A stretch of 37,194 nucleotides of DNA from Flavobacteriales bacterium (GCA_947453795.1 CANGIC010000005.1:1-37194), one strand, 5' to 3'; shown: positions 18,828-28,534, counted from the stretch's first letter. Translations and numbers: made by a program. The notes: generated from the sequence alone by a model not told the origin.

Positions 18828-19859
18828 ATGCCATATCACATAGAAAGAAATGGCCAGCAACATGGGCCTTACGAATTGGACGCACTCAAAAAGTATGTGG
18901 AGGATGGACTTATTTTGCTTCAAGATAAAATACATGACCCCAAAGGAGCACCATTATCTGTTCGGGATGTATTGAAATCGAATGGTATCAGCGTTAAGGT
19001 AAAAAATAATGGCAATGTTTTAAGTCAAATTAAGAGCTTTGGTACAAAATTACTTATCCCTAAAGATTCACTCTCTTTTAAAAATCTCAAATCTGATAAG
19101 CGTTTATTAGTGATAGCACTAGTAGGTTTAGCTCCTGCATTTCTGATTTCATTCACTGGCGCAAGCGTTATAACATTTTATGCAATCGCCCTTTATTTTT
19201 CAATGATCTGGGGATTGTTTTATTACAGTGTTTTTAGTACTGGACAAGTTTCAATTAAGAAAGCGATCGGATTGTTTTTTCTTACTCAATTAGTCATATT
19301 TATTCTAGTCGATATTTTAAGGATTCCATCAATAAACCCTTTATACGCTTTGACTGGTGAGAATAATGGCTTCATTAGCAGATTGATTGGTTTTACATTT
19401 GGTGTAGGCGTTTTTGAAGAGTTTGTAAAATTGTTCCCTGTCTATTTATTGTTGAGAAAATCAAAAGAGCCTTTGGTTCCTCAGACGGTAGTGTTTTATG
19501 GACTTATGAGTGGTATCGGCTTTGGTGTTTTTGAAGGTGTAGTATATCAGTTGACCGTGAATAATCAGCTTGATTATGGAACCTCATTTTTTATGAATAT
19601 CGCTCGGCTAACATGCCTTCCATTCCTTCATTCCATATGGGCGGGTATCAGCTCATATTTCTTAGCATTCTCGTTTCTTTATCCCAAAAACAGACATTCG
19701 ATGTGGCTGCTTGGGATTTTGATACCTGCAATTCTTCATGGATTGTATGATACTCTTGGTTGGTCTATACTGGGACTGTTGGTCTCTTACATAGGGGTTA
19801 CATTATTAGTTATTTATCTAAAGAATGCAAAAGACTTTCAAAGCAAGATTATAAAGTAG
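18828..19859 (+). CDS. PrsW-family membrane protease with N-terminal GYF_2 domain
   Basis: GYF_2: MPYHIERNGQQHGPYELDALKKYVEDGLILLQDKI; PrsW: GVFEEFVKLFPVYLLL, GFGVFEGVVY, FLHSIWAG, ILHGLYD; multiple TM helices. Confidence 0.88.
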   Translation: MPYHIERNGQQHGPYELDALKKYVEDGLILLQDKIHDPKGAPLSVRDVLKSNGISVKVKNNGNVLSQIKSFGTKLLIPKDSLSFKNLKSDKRLLVIALVGLAPAFLISFTGASVITFYAIALYFSMIWGLFYYSVFSTGQVSIKKAIGLFFLTQLVIFILVDILRIPSINPLYALTGENNGFISRLIGFTFGVGVFEEFVKLFPVYLLLRKSKEPLVPQTVVFYGLMSGIGFGVFEGVVYQLTVNNQLDYGTSFFMNIARLTCLPFLHSIWAGISSYFLAFSFLYPKNRHSMWLLGILIPAILHGLYDTLGWSILGLLVSYIGVTLLVIYLKNAKDFQSKIIK

Positions 19860-19864
19860 GTACA

Positions 19865-20425
19865 ATGAGATCAAGAATTTGCTTCAATATCGACACAAAG
19901 AAAATTTCTAACACTGGCTTGTTTTCGCGATTACTTGGAAATCGAAGCAAAGTTGAAGAACATTATATCGATTGGGATATAAGCGTGGGGTTATTGAATG
20001 ACAGTTGTCAAATAGCAAATCAGGAAAATTTTGTTTTTTACAATAATCCAACTTATGGTAATGGTGCAATAACTTTAAAATCTTGTATTGAAATCAATAT
20101 ACGTGAACCTGAATTTGATGAAGAAGTTGAAATTGAATTTGATAAAATACCTGAAAATATTTCGGAAATAGTTTTCTTTCTTTCCAATCATCAGGAATTC
20201 AATTTTTACATTACTGATGTCAAAGTGAATATATTCAATAGTGAATGTTTCGACAATGCAAATTCAGAATTAAGTTTTACAAATAGTGATTCTTGCAATG
20301 CAATTGAGCTAATGAAATTTAAACGGAGTAAAGTAAATCAAAATTGGCAAATTGAAATTTTGAATACACCCATTCCGGGCTCAAATGGTCTATCTGTGAT
20401 TTTGAATAAGTATTTAAGTCAATAA
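19865..20425 (+). CDS. Divergent TerD-like protein
   Basis: From ATG 19865 (MRSRICFNIDTKKI..): ..YIDWDISVGLLND..ENFVFYNNPTYGNGAI..VEIEFDKIPENISEIVFFLS.. aligns to the TerD pattern. The called ORF start at 19760 overlaps the PrsW gene and is less likely. Confidence 0.75.
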   Translation: MRSRICFNIDTKKISNTGLFSRLLGNRSKVEEHYIDWDISVGLLNDSCQIANQENFVFYNNPTYGNGAITLKSCIEINIREPEFDEEVEIEFDKIPENISEIVFFLSNHQEFNFYITDVKVNIFNSECFDNANSELSFTNSDSCNAIELMKFKRSKVNQNWQIEILNTPIPGSNGLSVILNKYLSQ

Positions 20426-20426
20426 G

Positions 20427-22037
20427 TTAAATCTTCAATTGCCCCCCAGCATTAAACCTACCGGTGGCTTTTGCCTCTCCTTTGCCAACTTCGATAATCA
20501 CATCCACTTCGTGTGCATGAGTGTTTACTCCCTTGAAGCGACCTTCCTTTGTAGTATGGTAAATGAAGATGAATGAAACGCCTGGATATTGCTTGCGCAA
20601 TTCTTCAAGGTCTGTTACATCCATTCCAGCTTTTGAAACAGAATCAATGAACACAAACTGATACGGTGTTAGGTCTGACGGAATCCGGTCAGTGATATAC
20701 AGGTTTCGATGTGAAGCATTGAGCCTTTCAATTTTTTCTTTCAGCGTATAGCCGAATCCTTCTTCCACGGCACAATACAAAACCTTTCCATGATGCTCGG
20801 CCAGGTGCTTTGCAAAGTCGAGACACAGGGTTGATTTTCCGGACTTGGGTAAGCCATACACCATAGCTGAAAAGCCGACAGAGGGATCACCAATCAGCTC
20901 TCTGTATTTTCCCTGGAGACCGATCGTTTCAAAGTCCATACCTAGCAGTTCACCGGAGGGAACTACGATCGCTCCTTCCTCATCATCTTCGTAATCGGTT
21001 CCGTTTAGACTTTTTTTTTGACCGAATAAATCATCACCCACGATACCCATTAAGCCGTTGAGTTCAGCTCTGCTGATTTTCAGTGTATCTGCATTGCCGG
21101 CTACAAAGTTTTTCAGGCTTTCAAAGGCATCATTCAATCGCTTGGCGTATTTGTCGTTTTTATGAATTTTGCTTTTCTGCACAGCCTTGGTCATGCGTTC
21201 AATGAGCTTCTCAGCTCTCTCCTTCATTCCCTTTTTTCCGTTCAGGCTTACATAGGCTTTCAGCAAAGTGATGGACAGCATATTCTCCTGGCTACCGGCG
21301 ATTTCAAGGTAGCGTTTCAGGTTCTTTGCATCAATCTTAATCTCGGCCATATCGCCCATTTTCTCATAGGCTTTGATGAGCTGCTCCTGCATCAAATTGA
21401 CCTCTTTGGCATAAGGTGAATCCTTCCGGATCCTGCGCTCCAGGATGGCCTTTTGTAAGCCGGATAAAAGGTTCAATACCTGCGCCTGGGTTTTCACTTT
21501 ACCGTGCATGGAAGCATATCGCTTGATGAATTGCACATCAGTATCAATGCGCTCGATTGGTGTTGCTTCATTTTCGTCCTCATCTTCTTCAGGAACGGGT
21601 TTTGCTGTTTTTACCAATACCATTTCGTTGGTGTCAACGAAATGCTTTGCTTCCTCAATGGAATCAAATTTTTCATTGGCGAATTTTTGACCTGATTTAA
21701 TATCCCAAATGATAAACTTGGAAGATGTCGCTGATGCCGGGCGTATTTCCACCTTTAGCCCTTTGTAATTTAATCTCGGAGCTGTTTTAGGCGCAGTCTT
21801 GACAGATTTCTCTGGAATTGATTTTGCCGCCTTTGCCGGTGCATTCTTTTTGAGGTAGTCTCCGAGCTTGGAGAAATAGGCATCCACCACACGCTTGATG
21901 TTTTCGTTGGTGTTGTAAGCCGACCAGTTGTTCTGGGATGATCCCACCACCAGGTTATGTCCTTTGGAGAGGGCTTCCGGCATGGATGCCCAGTCAATGT
22001 CCTTTATTTCGGAGAAGTAGTTCTTTGTTGTAAGCAT
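20427..22037 (-). CDS. RecA/RadA-like P-loop ATPase with long N-terminal region
   Basis: VYGLPKSGKSTLCLDFAKHLAEHHGKVLYCAVEEG..FVFIDSVSKAG..SFIFIYHTTKEGRFKG. Confidence 0.8.
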   Translation of the reverse strand: MLTTKNYFSEIKDIDWASMPEALSKGHNLVVGSSQNNWSAYNTNENIKRVVDAYFSKLGDYLKKNAPAKAAKSIPEKSVKTAPKTAPRLNYKGLKVEIRPASATSSKFIIWDIKSGQKFANEKFDSIEEAKHFVDTNEMVLVKTAKPVPEEDEDENEATPIERIDTDVQFIKRYASMHGKVKTQAQVLNLLSGLQKAILERRIRKDSPYAKEVNLMQEQLIKAYEKMGDMAEIKIDAKNLKRYLEIAGSQENMLSITLLKAYVSLNGKKGMKERAEKLIERMTKAVQKSKIHKNDKYAKRLNDAFESLKNFVAGNADTLKISRAELNGLMGIVGDDLFGQKKSLNGTDYEDDEEGAIVVPSGELLGMDFETIGLQGKYRELIGDPSVGFSAMVYGLPKSGKSTLCLDFAKHLAEHHGKVLYCAVEEGFGYTLKEKIERLNASHRNLYITDRIPSDLTPYQFVFIDSVSKAGMDVTDLEELRKQYPGVSFIFIYHTTKEGRFKGVNTHAHEVDVIIEVGKGEAKATGRFNAGGQLKI

Positions 22038-22055
22038 GATTTTCTGTGTATTTGA

Positions 22056-25000
22056 TTAAAAGTCAAGTAATTCCAATTCCAGCTCCAATGCCAGGGCTTC
22101 CAGCTCCAGCTCGTTGGATACGGTTTCATCTGCCGGAACCGGTGCTGGCAGGCTCTGTTTGTATTCCAACAGGTAGTTCAGGCGGCCAAATTCCTCAGCC
22201 CGGTTGGTAGCTGTGCGGCCTTCCACCTGGAGAGCTGATTTCTTTTGCTCGATTTCGCCCCTTAATTCGCTCCAGCGAGGCGAGTTCTGCTCGCCCTGGT
22301 ATGTTTCCGCCCGAAGCTGCAAAGCGGCTTTATCGGCCTCGTATTGGCCTAAAACAGGGCTCAGGTCGCTAGTCAGGCTGTAACCCTTCGGTTTGAGGAT
22401 CGTTCGCTCGGTTTTCCGCACCTTACTCACATACTCCTTGAAGTACCCCAAATAGTACCGGTTGGAGAAATACACCCCCAGCACCGGGTAGCTATTTTCA
22501 ATTTTACGCCCCAGGGAAAGAATGTCTTTATCGGGCTGCTCAGTTCCGTTCAGCAGGGCTTCAATTTCCTCTTTGAGCTCCTTTGCCTTTTTCACCTGCT
22601 TGTTTTGAATCTCACCGTCCTCGGCTGCCTTGGGGATTTCTTTTAGAAAATCGCTGTTGAGCAGCGAGGTATGGAAAACTCGAATGGCTTCTAAACTCTT
22701 TGTTCGGTATTCGTTGTAGTCCTTGATGTCATTTTGAACTTCCTTGATGGCCTCAATAGCGGTTCCTAGTTTTCTGTATTCCCGGTTGAGCTGCTCTTTC
22801 TCCTGGTCGAAAAACATCTTTACCAAACGATCCACATCGGTAATGAGTGCAAGTTTGATTTCTTCGGGATCCAGGCTTTCCAGGTCGAGCACATTTCCCC
22901 GGTCACCACGGAACCAAATGTCATTGATGCGTGAGGTCTTTTCTTCGAGCTTTTGAAACACGAAAACATCCATGGAATCCTGGATAAGTGGCATCACAAT
23001 TCGCACATAGCTGAACTGATTGCCCTGTCGCCAAATACGCCCTTCCAGCTGACGAATGTCGGTTGGGTTCCATTCCGGATAACAGTTGTAAATCACCGTG
23101 CCTCGTTTCTGTAAGTCAATACCCTCACGGATAGTCGCTGTACCAATGATGATTTTCACCACACCGTCCAGGAACGCCTCTTTGATAGTTTCCTTTCGAG
23201 TATCGTTGATTTCAGAGGAGATGATTTCCACTTCATCAACTTTGATTTTATCATACATCACTCCACGCTGATAACCAACTTCATTCTCCAGGTATTCTTT
23301 GATGAGCGGAAAAAACTGTTTGCCTCGGTTCATGTAAATCACTTGGCCGGAAACATTTTCCTCATGCTGTTCGTGCCAGGTTTTTACAGAACGAATGCAC
23401 TCCATGACATACTGAATCTTCGGGCTTTCCTCAACAAACTCTTTGTAGTTCTCTGGTGTGCCATTCAGGATAAAGGGAGACAATGCGTTGTCCAGGCTGT
23501 ATGCTAATGCTCTAAACAAGTTGCCCATATCGAGCTTGCCCTGTGTAGATTTTTTAGCCATGGCCACAATGCCATTTTGATTTTCCCTTTGCTTGGGAGT
23601 CATGTTGATGTAGGTCAGCACTTGCTTGTCCTGCGCCAAACGAATCTTGGTATTGTTGAAGTCATACAGTAGCGGCAGGTTGATCTTCTTAGGTCGAACC
23701 ACACCGGCTTCTTCACCGGTTTTGTAAAGGATATGATTGTAGATGAGCTTTTGTAAAATCCTTCGATTGGTAAAGCTCTTAATCACTTCCTTCTCTACAA
23801 TTTCCTCTTTGTAGTTTGCTGTCCATTCCACAGTGGGAAGTACAAACAAATCAAAGAAGGTATCGAGGTTAGCAATGCCGTTATCTCGCAGCGAATCATA
23901 CGCCACAAGTGAAAGCATGGAATAAATCTCCAGCGGTGAATTGCTGAATGGAGTTGCGGTGAGAAGCATAGTATTTCGTCCAAACTTTCGCTGAATGAAA
24001 TTCAGAATCAAAAATGCTTTCTGTCCGGTTTCAGAGGTAGCTGATTGAATGTTGTAACGCTTGTTTCCGTCATCATCTGCTTTCACCTGGCTAAATACAT
24101 TTTTACAGCGGTGCGCTTCATCAATCACAGCATAATCAAAGCCCAGCACATCCACATCAGCAATGGTGTTCTTTAAGCCAATACCGATCATCTCACGGAA
24201 TTTCTGATACTCGATTTCTTTGTCCCTATGCGTTTTCTCTTTGGATTGCCCGAGCACATTTACTAGCTCCGTAAACAGCTCATCCGAAACAGAATCACCA
24301 AATCCTAATCGCTTGAATCCTTCGTAAGTCACCATGGTGATTGACTTTTCCGGTACAGCCTGGTTGATATTTATTTTGCTAACTACATCCGTTCCCAGGT
24401 TAAACCAGTCGTTCACTGTAATGCCGGTATGCGACAATACACCTGATACAAACTCACCGGTCTTTTTATCCGTGAATCCAATGATTTCATTCATCCACTT
24501 TTTGTAGGTGGGCTTGGGAACCACTACCAGTGGTCGTTTGCATTTGCCTGAATAAAGATTGTGAGCAAGATTGACAATAGCTGTCATGGTTTTTCCCACA
24601 CCCACATCAAAGGCATTGATGCCGGATCCCATGGCTTCCATAAAGGCCACACCTTCACGTTGAATGTCTGTGATTTGAAGTAACCCCGATTTGAAGCGAG
24701 CTGAACACTCAAAGCCAATCGGCACTTTGGAATAATTGATGTCGGACTGTCCGTTATAGAGACGGTTCCAGGCATAGTCTAAACGCTGCTGATCCTCGAA
24801 CGCCAATACCTCATGCAAGAATTTTGAAAAGAGCTTTTCTCCTTCGATGCGTGCGTTTGCTTTGAGTTCGGCTTTTTCCTCCTTACTCATTTTATCGTCA
24901 CGCAACGCACGATTTGCGATATAGTAATCTGCAATATCAACTGGTGAGCTTTTCTCAAAGTCGGTGTCCTGGTTGAGTGTAAAGAGCCATTTGATATAAA

Positions 25001-25727
25001 CATGTTGCAAGGTGTATTTTGCTTCACCGTCAAAGCGGATATTTATTTTCTCCCGGTCACGCTTGCGCTCAATTTTACCATTTACCTTTTTAAGTTCCTC
25101 GGCATTTTCTAGCTCCATGAATTCCTCTCGCACCTCGGTGATGTAAAAAAGATTGCCGTCTTGGGCAAAGTCGGATATGGCAGTAATAATCGGTCGTTCT
25201 TTCTCGTCAGGATTGGTAACGGATAACATCTCGGGCTTAGCATCTGCAACAGCTTTGCGGTGTTTCTCAAACACATCTTCGTCCCAATGTTTTAGAATTT
25301 CTTCCTTGTCCTTTTCAAGCTGTAATTCCCGGTCATACATATTCCCATAGGTATAGATCGGAAAGGGAAGGAGCTCTCCGGAAGTATAGTACAAAGCTCC
25401 AGCACGCACCAGGTCAAAAAGTTTTTCTTCTAGGGCTTTACCAGTTTGTTTCAGGTAATACTTCTCCCAACCTTTCATGGGTACTCCGAGCTTTCGCTTA
25501 TACCAAATCCAGGCGGTGATTTCTTCTTCAGAAATACCTTTGTTATAGCGGCTGACTACATCATCAAAAGACAAGACTTTGCCTTCGGTATCTCCCAGCC
25601 CTGAAAGCTCCTTGGCTTCCTTTAGCACACGGTCAAGAATATGCCGATTGCCTCTGATCTGAGTAGATAGATATGGATTGATTGCGCCCAATGCGCTGCT
25701 GTGGTGTATGCCTGATAAATAACTCAT
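22056..25727 (-). CDS. Large SNF2/SF2-like helicase (DarB / MTase-helicase-associated type)
   Basis: DVGVGKTMTAIVNLAHNL, VIDEAHRCKN, LLTATPFSNS, GTATIREGIDLQKRG..QLEGRIWRQGN. Confidence 0.9.
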   Translation of the reverse strand: MSYLSGIHHSSALGAINPYLSTQIRGNRHILDRVLKEAKELSGLGDTEGKVLSFDDVVSRYNKGISEEEITAWIWYKRKLGVPMKGWEKYYLKQTGKALEEKLFDLVRAGALYYTSGELLPFPIYTYGNMYDRELQLEKDKEEILKHWDEDVFEKHRKAVADAKPEMLSVTNPDEKERPIITAISDFAQDGNLFYITEVREEFMELENAEELKKVNGKIERKRDREKINIRFDGEAKYTLQHVYIKWLFTLNQDTDFEKSSPVDIADYYIANRALRDDKMSKEEKAELKANARIEGEKLFSKFLHEVLAFEDQQRLDYAWNRLYNGQSDINYSKVPIGFECSARFKSGLLQITDIQREGVAFMEAMGSGINAFDVGVGKTMTAIVNLAHNLYSGKCKRPLVVVPKPTYKKWMNEIIGFTDKKTGEFVSGVLSHTGITVNDWFNLGTDVVSKININQAVPEKSITMVTYEGFKRLGFGDSVSDELFTELVNVLGQSKEKTHRDKEIEYQKFREMIGIGLKNTIADVDVLGFDYAVIDEAHRCKNVFSQVKADDDGNKRYNIQSATSETGQKAFLILNFIQRKFGRNTMLLTATPFSNSPLEIYSMLSLVAYDSLRDNGIANLDTFFDLFVLPTVEWTANYKEEIVEKEVIKSFTNRRILQKLIYNHILYKTGEEAGVVRPKKINLPLLYDFNNTKIRLAQDKQVLTYINMTPKQRENQNGIVAMAKKSTQGKLDMGNLFRALAYSLDNALSPFILNGTPENYKEFVEESPKIQYVMECIRSVKTWHEQHEENVSGQVIYMNRGKQFFPLIKEYLENEVGYQRGVMYDKIKVDEVEIISSEINDTRKETIKEAFLDGVVKIIIGTATIREGIDLQKRGTVIYNCYPEWNPTDIRQLEGRIWRQGNQFSYVRIVMPLIQDSMDVFVFQKLEEKTSRINDIWFRGDRGNVLDLESLDPEEIKLALITDVDRLVKMFFDQEKEQLNREYRKLGTAIEAIKEVQNDIKDYNEYRTKSLEAIRVFHTSLLNSDFLKEIPKAAEDGEIQNKQVKKAKELKEEIEALLNGTEQPDKDILSLGRKIENSYPVLGVYFSNRYYLGYFKEYVSKVRKTERTILKPKGYSLTSDLSPVLGQYEADKAALQLRAETYQGEQNSPRWSELRGEIEQKKSALQVEGRTATNRAEEFGRLNYLLEYKQSLPAPVPADETVSNELELEALALELELELLDF

Positions 25728-26380
25728 AGTTCGGTCATTTGTAATTCTAATTCAAGAGCCAGTGCTTCCAGCTCCAATGTTTTTGATGATGCCTGTCCTC
25801 GGTGTGTTTTCATGAAATTCATCAGATGCAGATTTGCATCTCTGATATCCATGAAATTCACATTATCCTCGATGTAATCCCCTTTGTGGATTTGCAGATT
25901 GTAGTCCACGCCACCCTGGTAAATTCGGGCGTTGTATTCCCCATTTGTGTACTCCACATCAAAGTCGGGATCGGAAGCATCGAAGTATTTGATTGACCAT
26001 TCAAAGGGAACCGGCAGAATCAATCTATCCTCTCCAATGTGATGTCCAATCGTATTTTCAATCCAGGTGCGGTCTCCCTTGATGGATATAGGAAACTCCC
26101 TGGATGTAGTAATGATTTCCTCTCCGCATACCTTTTCCGGATGTTTGGCAAACCAGGTATTGAAGCTGCAAGCTTCCATAAGCGACAATGGGCTGTTTGG
26201 AAATTCCTTCTCCTTCATTCGGGCTTCGCTTAGCATCTCTTCCGAGGCTTTGTTTCTCATTACACCATTGCGAAGCAGTGCAATATCCGGATCATCATTT
26301 TGAGCCTGGGCAATAGCTTCCCGGAACACTTCAAGTCGTGCTCGCCAGTACATAGGAAGTTCTTGCGCATAGCTCATCAT
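25724..26380 (-). CDS. Hypothetical protein with LELEALALELEL C-terminal tail
   Basis: ORF coupled by ATGA-type overlap to the helicase gene; no family recognised. Confidence 0.75.
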   Translation of the reverse strand: MMSYAQELPMYWRARLEVFREAIAQAQNDDPDIALLRNGVMRNKASEEMLSEARMKEKEFPNSPLSLMEACSFNTWFAKHPEKVCGEEIITTSREFPISIKGDRTWIENTIGHHIGEDRLILPVPFEWSIKYFDASDPDFDVEYTNGEYNARIYQGGVDYNLQIHKGDYIEDNVNFMDIRDANLHLMNFMKTHRGQASSKTLELEALALELELQMTEL

Positions 26381-27138
26381 TAAATCATTTCAAGTTCTTG
26401 TTCAATTAAGGGTATCACCGCTGCCGGTATCATTTGATCGTGAATCACTTTACGAATAACCATTTCCTCTGCCTTGGAATAACCCTCACGGCTATGCAAT
26501 AGCTCATAGAGGTTGGGTGCGTTGGCTTCGGTTACTCGTTTGAGTTGCTTTAAGATTTCCTCACGGAGCTTCGTTTCAACCGATGAGTTCTTTATATCCG
26601 TTCCAGAAAGGCTTCTGTCACCTTCATCTGCAAATGAATAAAAGCCCTCCCTTGTCACAATTACATGATCCAGCAAAGCAATGTCGAACAGCTTCAAAGC
26701 ATCTTTCATTCTTTTGGTCAGCACACGGTCAGCTTCGCTAGGCTTTAGATTTCCGCTTGGGTGATTATGCGAAATGATGACAGCCTTTGCCAGTGTTTTC
26801 AGGGCAACGGCAGCCACGATTTCAATGTCCACCGGTGTTGAATTGATCGTGCCGGTTGAATGATGATAGTAGCCGATAATCTTGTTGGCTTGATTGAGAT
26901 ATATCGCCACAAAATGCTCTTGAACCTCAATGCCTTTGAGGATAGTATCTCGAATAAATTGATAAGCATCCCTTGAGGTTGTTACATTCCCAAAGAACAA
27001 ACGCTCTCCAGTGAAAGTGACTTCAATCTCACGAACATTCAATTCAGCGTTGAGTTCATCAAGCTGTTGCTCCAGCTCGTCAAAGCTGGCTTTGTCGTAA
27101 ACGAAATGAGGTTGGTATTGTGGTATCTTGTATGTCAT
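26380..27138 (-). CDS. radC: RadC-like JAB/MPN domain protein
   Basis: AVIISHNHPSGNLKPSEADRVLTKRMKDALKLFDIALLDHVIVTREGFYSFADEG. Confidence 0.93.
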   Translation of the reverse strand: MTYKIPQYQPHFVYDKASFDELEQQLDELNAELNVREIEVTFTGERLFFGNVTTSRDAYQFIRDTILKGIEVQEHFVAIYLNQANKIIGYYHHSTGTINSTPVDIEIVAAVALKTLAKAVIISHNHPSGNLKPSEADRVLTKRMKDALKLFDIALLDHVIVTREGFYSFADEGDRSLSGTDIKNSSVETKLREEILKQLKRVTEANAPNLYELLHSREGYSKAEEMVIRKVIHDQMIPAAVIPLIEQELEMI

Positions 27139-27902
27139 GCTGTTGCTTTTCTTCTAAATACTAAAATGTCTGTGGGTACTTGTGATGCCTTGAATACCGG
27201 TGGTAAACGATACGCATCCACGAAGTCTGCTATCTCTTGTATCTCCATTTTCTCTCCTTGATAGCTAATGCCGTTTCGCATGAAATTGCTTGAAGTCAGA
27301 TACACCAATAGCCCACCAGGGCGAAGCATCTTTAATCCGTAGTAGATGAAGAACAGTTCTATTTGGTGCATCTTCGGTTTTGGGAAATACGAGCTGTATT
27401 TGTTCTTGTATTTGCCATACGGAGGATTGCCAATGACCAGCGAAAAGGGATAACCTTCCAGCCAGGTGAGCTTGTTTTTAAGTCGTTGTGTAAACCTTGG
27501 CGGCTCCAGGAATGCAGTCTCAAAATACCCTTGGTAGATGTGTGCATCCGGATAGGTGATTTCAGCAATACGCTTGGTAACAGGATTGATTTCAAAGCCA
27601 TAACAGCGTTCTTTGAAAGGAGCCGGTGCAAAAAATCTTCCAGTGGCCAGTGAAGGCTCCAGGATGTTTCCTTTAGCGTCAAATCCATGGCGCATGGCGA
27701 GTTTCCACATCAAGTCCACGATGTATTGTGGGGTATAAAACTCATAAAGCAACCCTTCACCGGTTGCTCCTTTTGATCCTTGTCCGCCATCACCTTCATA
27801 CTGCTGGATAAATTCAATATCCTCGGCAGAATAATGCTCTCCCTTGCTCTCCTTCGCTTTGATGAAGGCCTCTATTTTCCTATTGAGTTCAAACTGATTC
27901 AT
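27135..27902 (-). CDS. N6-adenine-type DNA methyltransferase
   Basis: ..EFYTPQYIVDLMWKLA..ILEPSLATGRF..LVIGNPPYGKYKNKYSSYF.. Confidence 0.9.
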   Translation of the reverse strand: MNQFELNRKIEAFIKAKESKGEHYSAEDIEFIQQYEGDGGQGSKGATGEGLLYEFYTPQYIVDLMWKLAMRHGFDAKGNILEPSLATGRFFAPAPFKERCYGFEINPVTKRIAEITYPDAHIYQGYFETAFLEPPRFTQRLKNKLTWLEGYPFSLVIGNPPYGKYKNKYSSYFPKPKMHQIELFFIYYGLKMLRPGGLLVYLTSSNFMRNGISYQGEKMEIQEIADFVDAYRLPPVFKASQVPTDILVFRRKATA

Positions 27903-28534
27903 TTTGATTTTCTTCTTTGAATTTGAATGAACTCGGAATAGGTAATTCGTGCATTGGGATTTTTAAGTGTTACCCTTTGCTGCAATTTGCGAGGTGAGAA
28001 TATCCATAGCCAAGGCTTTTCCCTTGGGCCCAGGTAAACAACCTGAACCAGGGTGTCCTGATATTTGATTTTGACCTCTTGTGTGCTATCCTGTGCAATT
28101 CCGTGCACTTGGTAGTAATTGTCCGTGTAGGAAAATACTTTTACCGCAACGGTATCGTGAATGATGCTATCACGAAGCATAGTAATGATCCGCTTCTCGG
28201 TATTGATTGCAGTTGAGGAAACGCTCTCAGCACGCTTCGGATTAATTTTAAGATTTCGGATTTCATCGAGCAGCTTTGGATATAGTGTGCTTAACTCCTT
28301 CAATCGAAGCTGAAATACTTCATTCTCTACTGCGAGCTGTCCGGATTGCGTTTGAATCTCTTTGAGCTGCTGAACAGTCTGCCCCAGTGTTTTGCTAAGC
28401 CTGTCATTTTCCCTGGTCTGACTTCTCACCAGGCTTGTCAGTTTGATAGCCAGCAGGAAAAACAGAATTGCGAATGCGCAAAGCGCTATCGTCCTCGATG
28501 TTTTGCTCTTGAGTATTTGAATCAGATAGTTCAT
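27899..28534 (-). CDS. Membrane-anchored coiled-coil protein (Rz/spanin-like candidate)
   Basis: N-terminal TM (TIALCAFAILFFLLAIKL) followed by a long coiled coil; located in the lysis-like neighbourhood. Confidence 0.65.
   Translation of the reverse strand: MNYLIQILKSKTSRTIALCAFAILFFLLAIKLTSLVRSQTRENDRLSKTLGQTVQQLKEIQTQSGQLAVENEVFQLRLKELSTLYPKLLDEIRNLKINPKRAESVSSTAINTEKRIITMLRDSIIHDTVAVKVFSYTDNYYQVHGIAQDSTQEVKIKYQDTLVQVVYLGPREKPWLWIFSPRKLQQRVTLKNPNARITYSEFIQIQRRKSK

Noticed and set aside
19760-19864. Upstream extension of the divergent TerD ORF
   Set aside because: Lies wholly inside the PrsW coding end and gives an unrelated 35-aa leader; ATG 19865 fits the TerD start better.
20427-22037. 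Assigning the 536-aa ATPase as a viral packaging ATPase
   Set aside because: The P-loop region reads as RecA/RadA-like rather than FtsK/HerA/A32-like; insufficient evidence for a packaging role.
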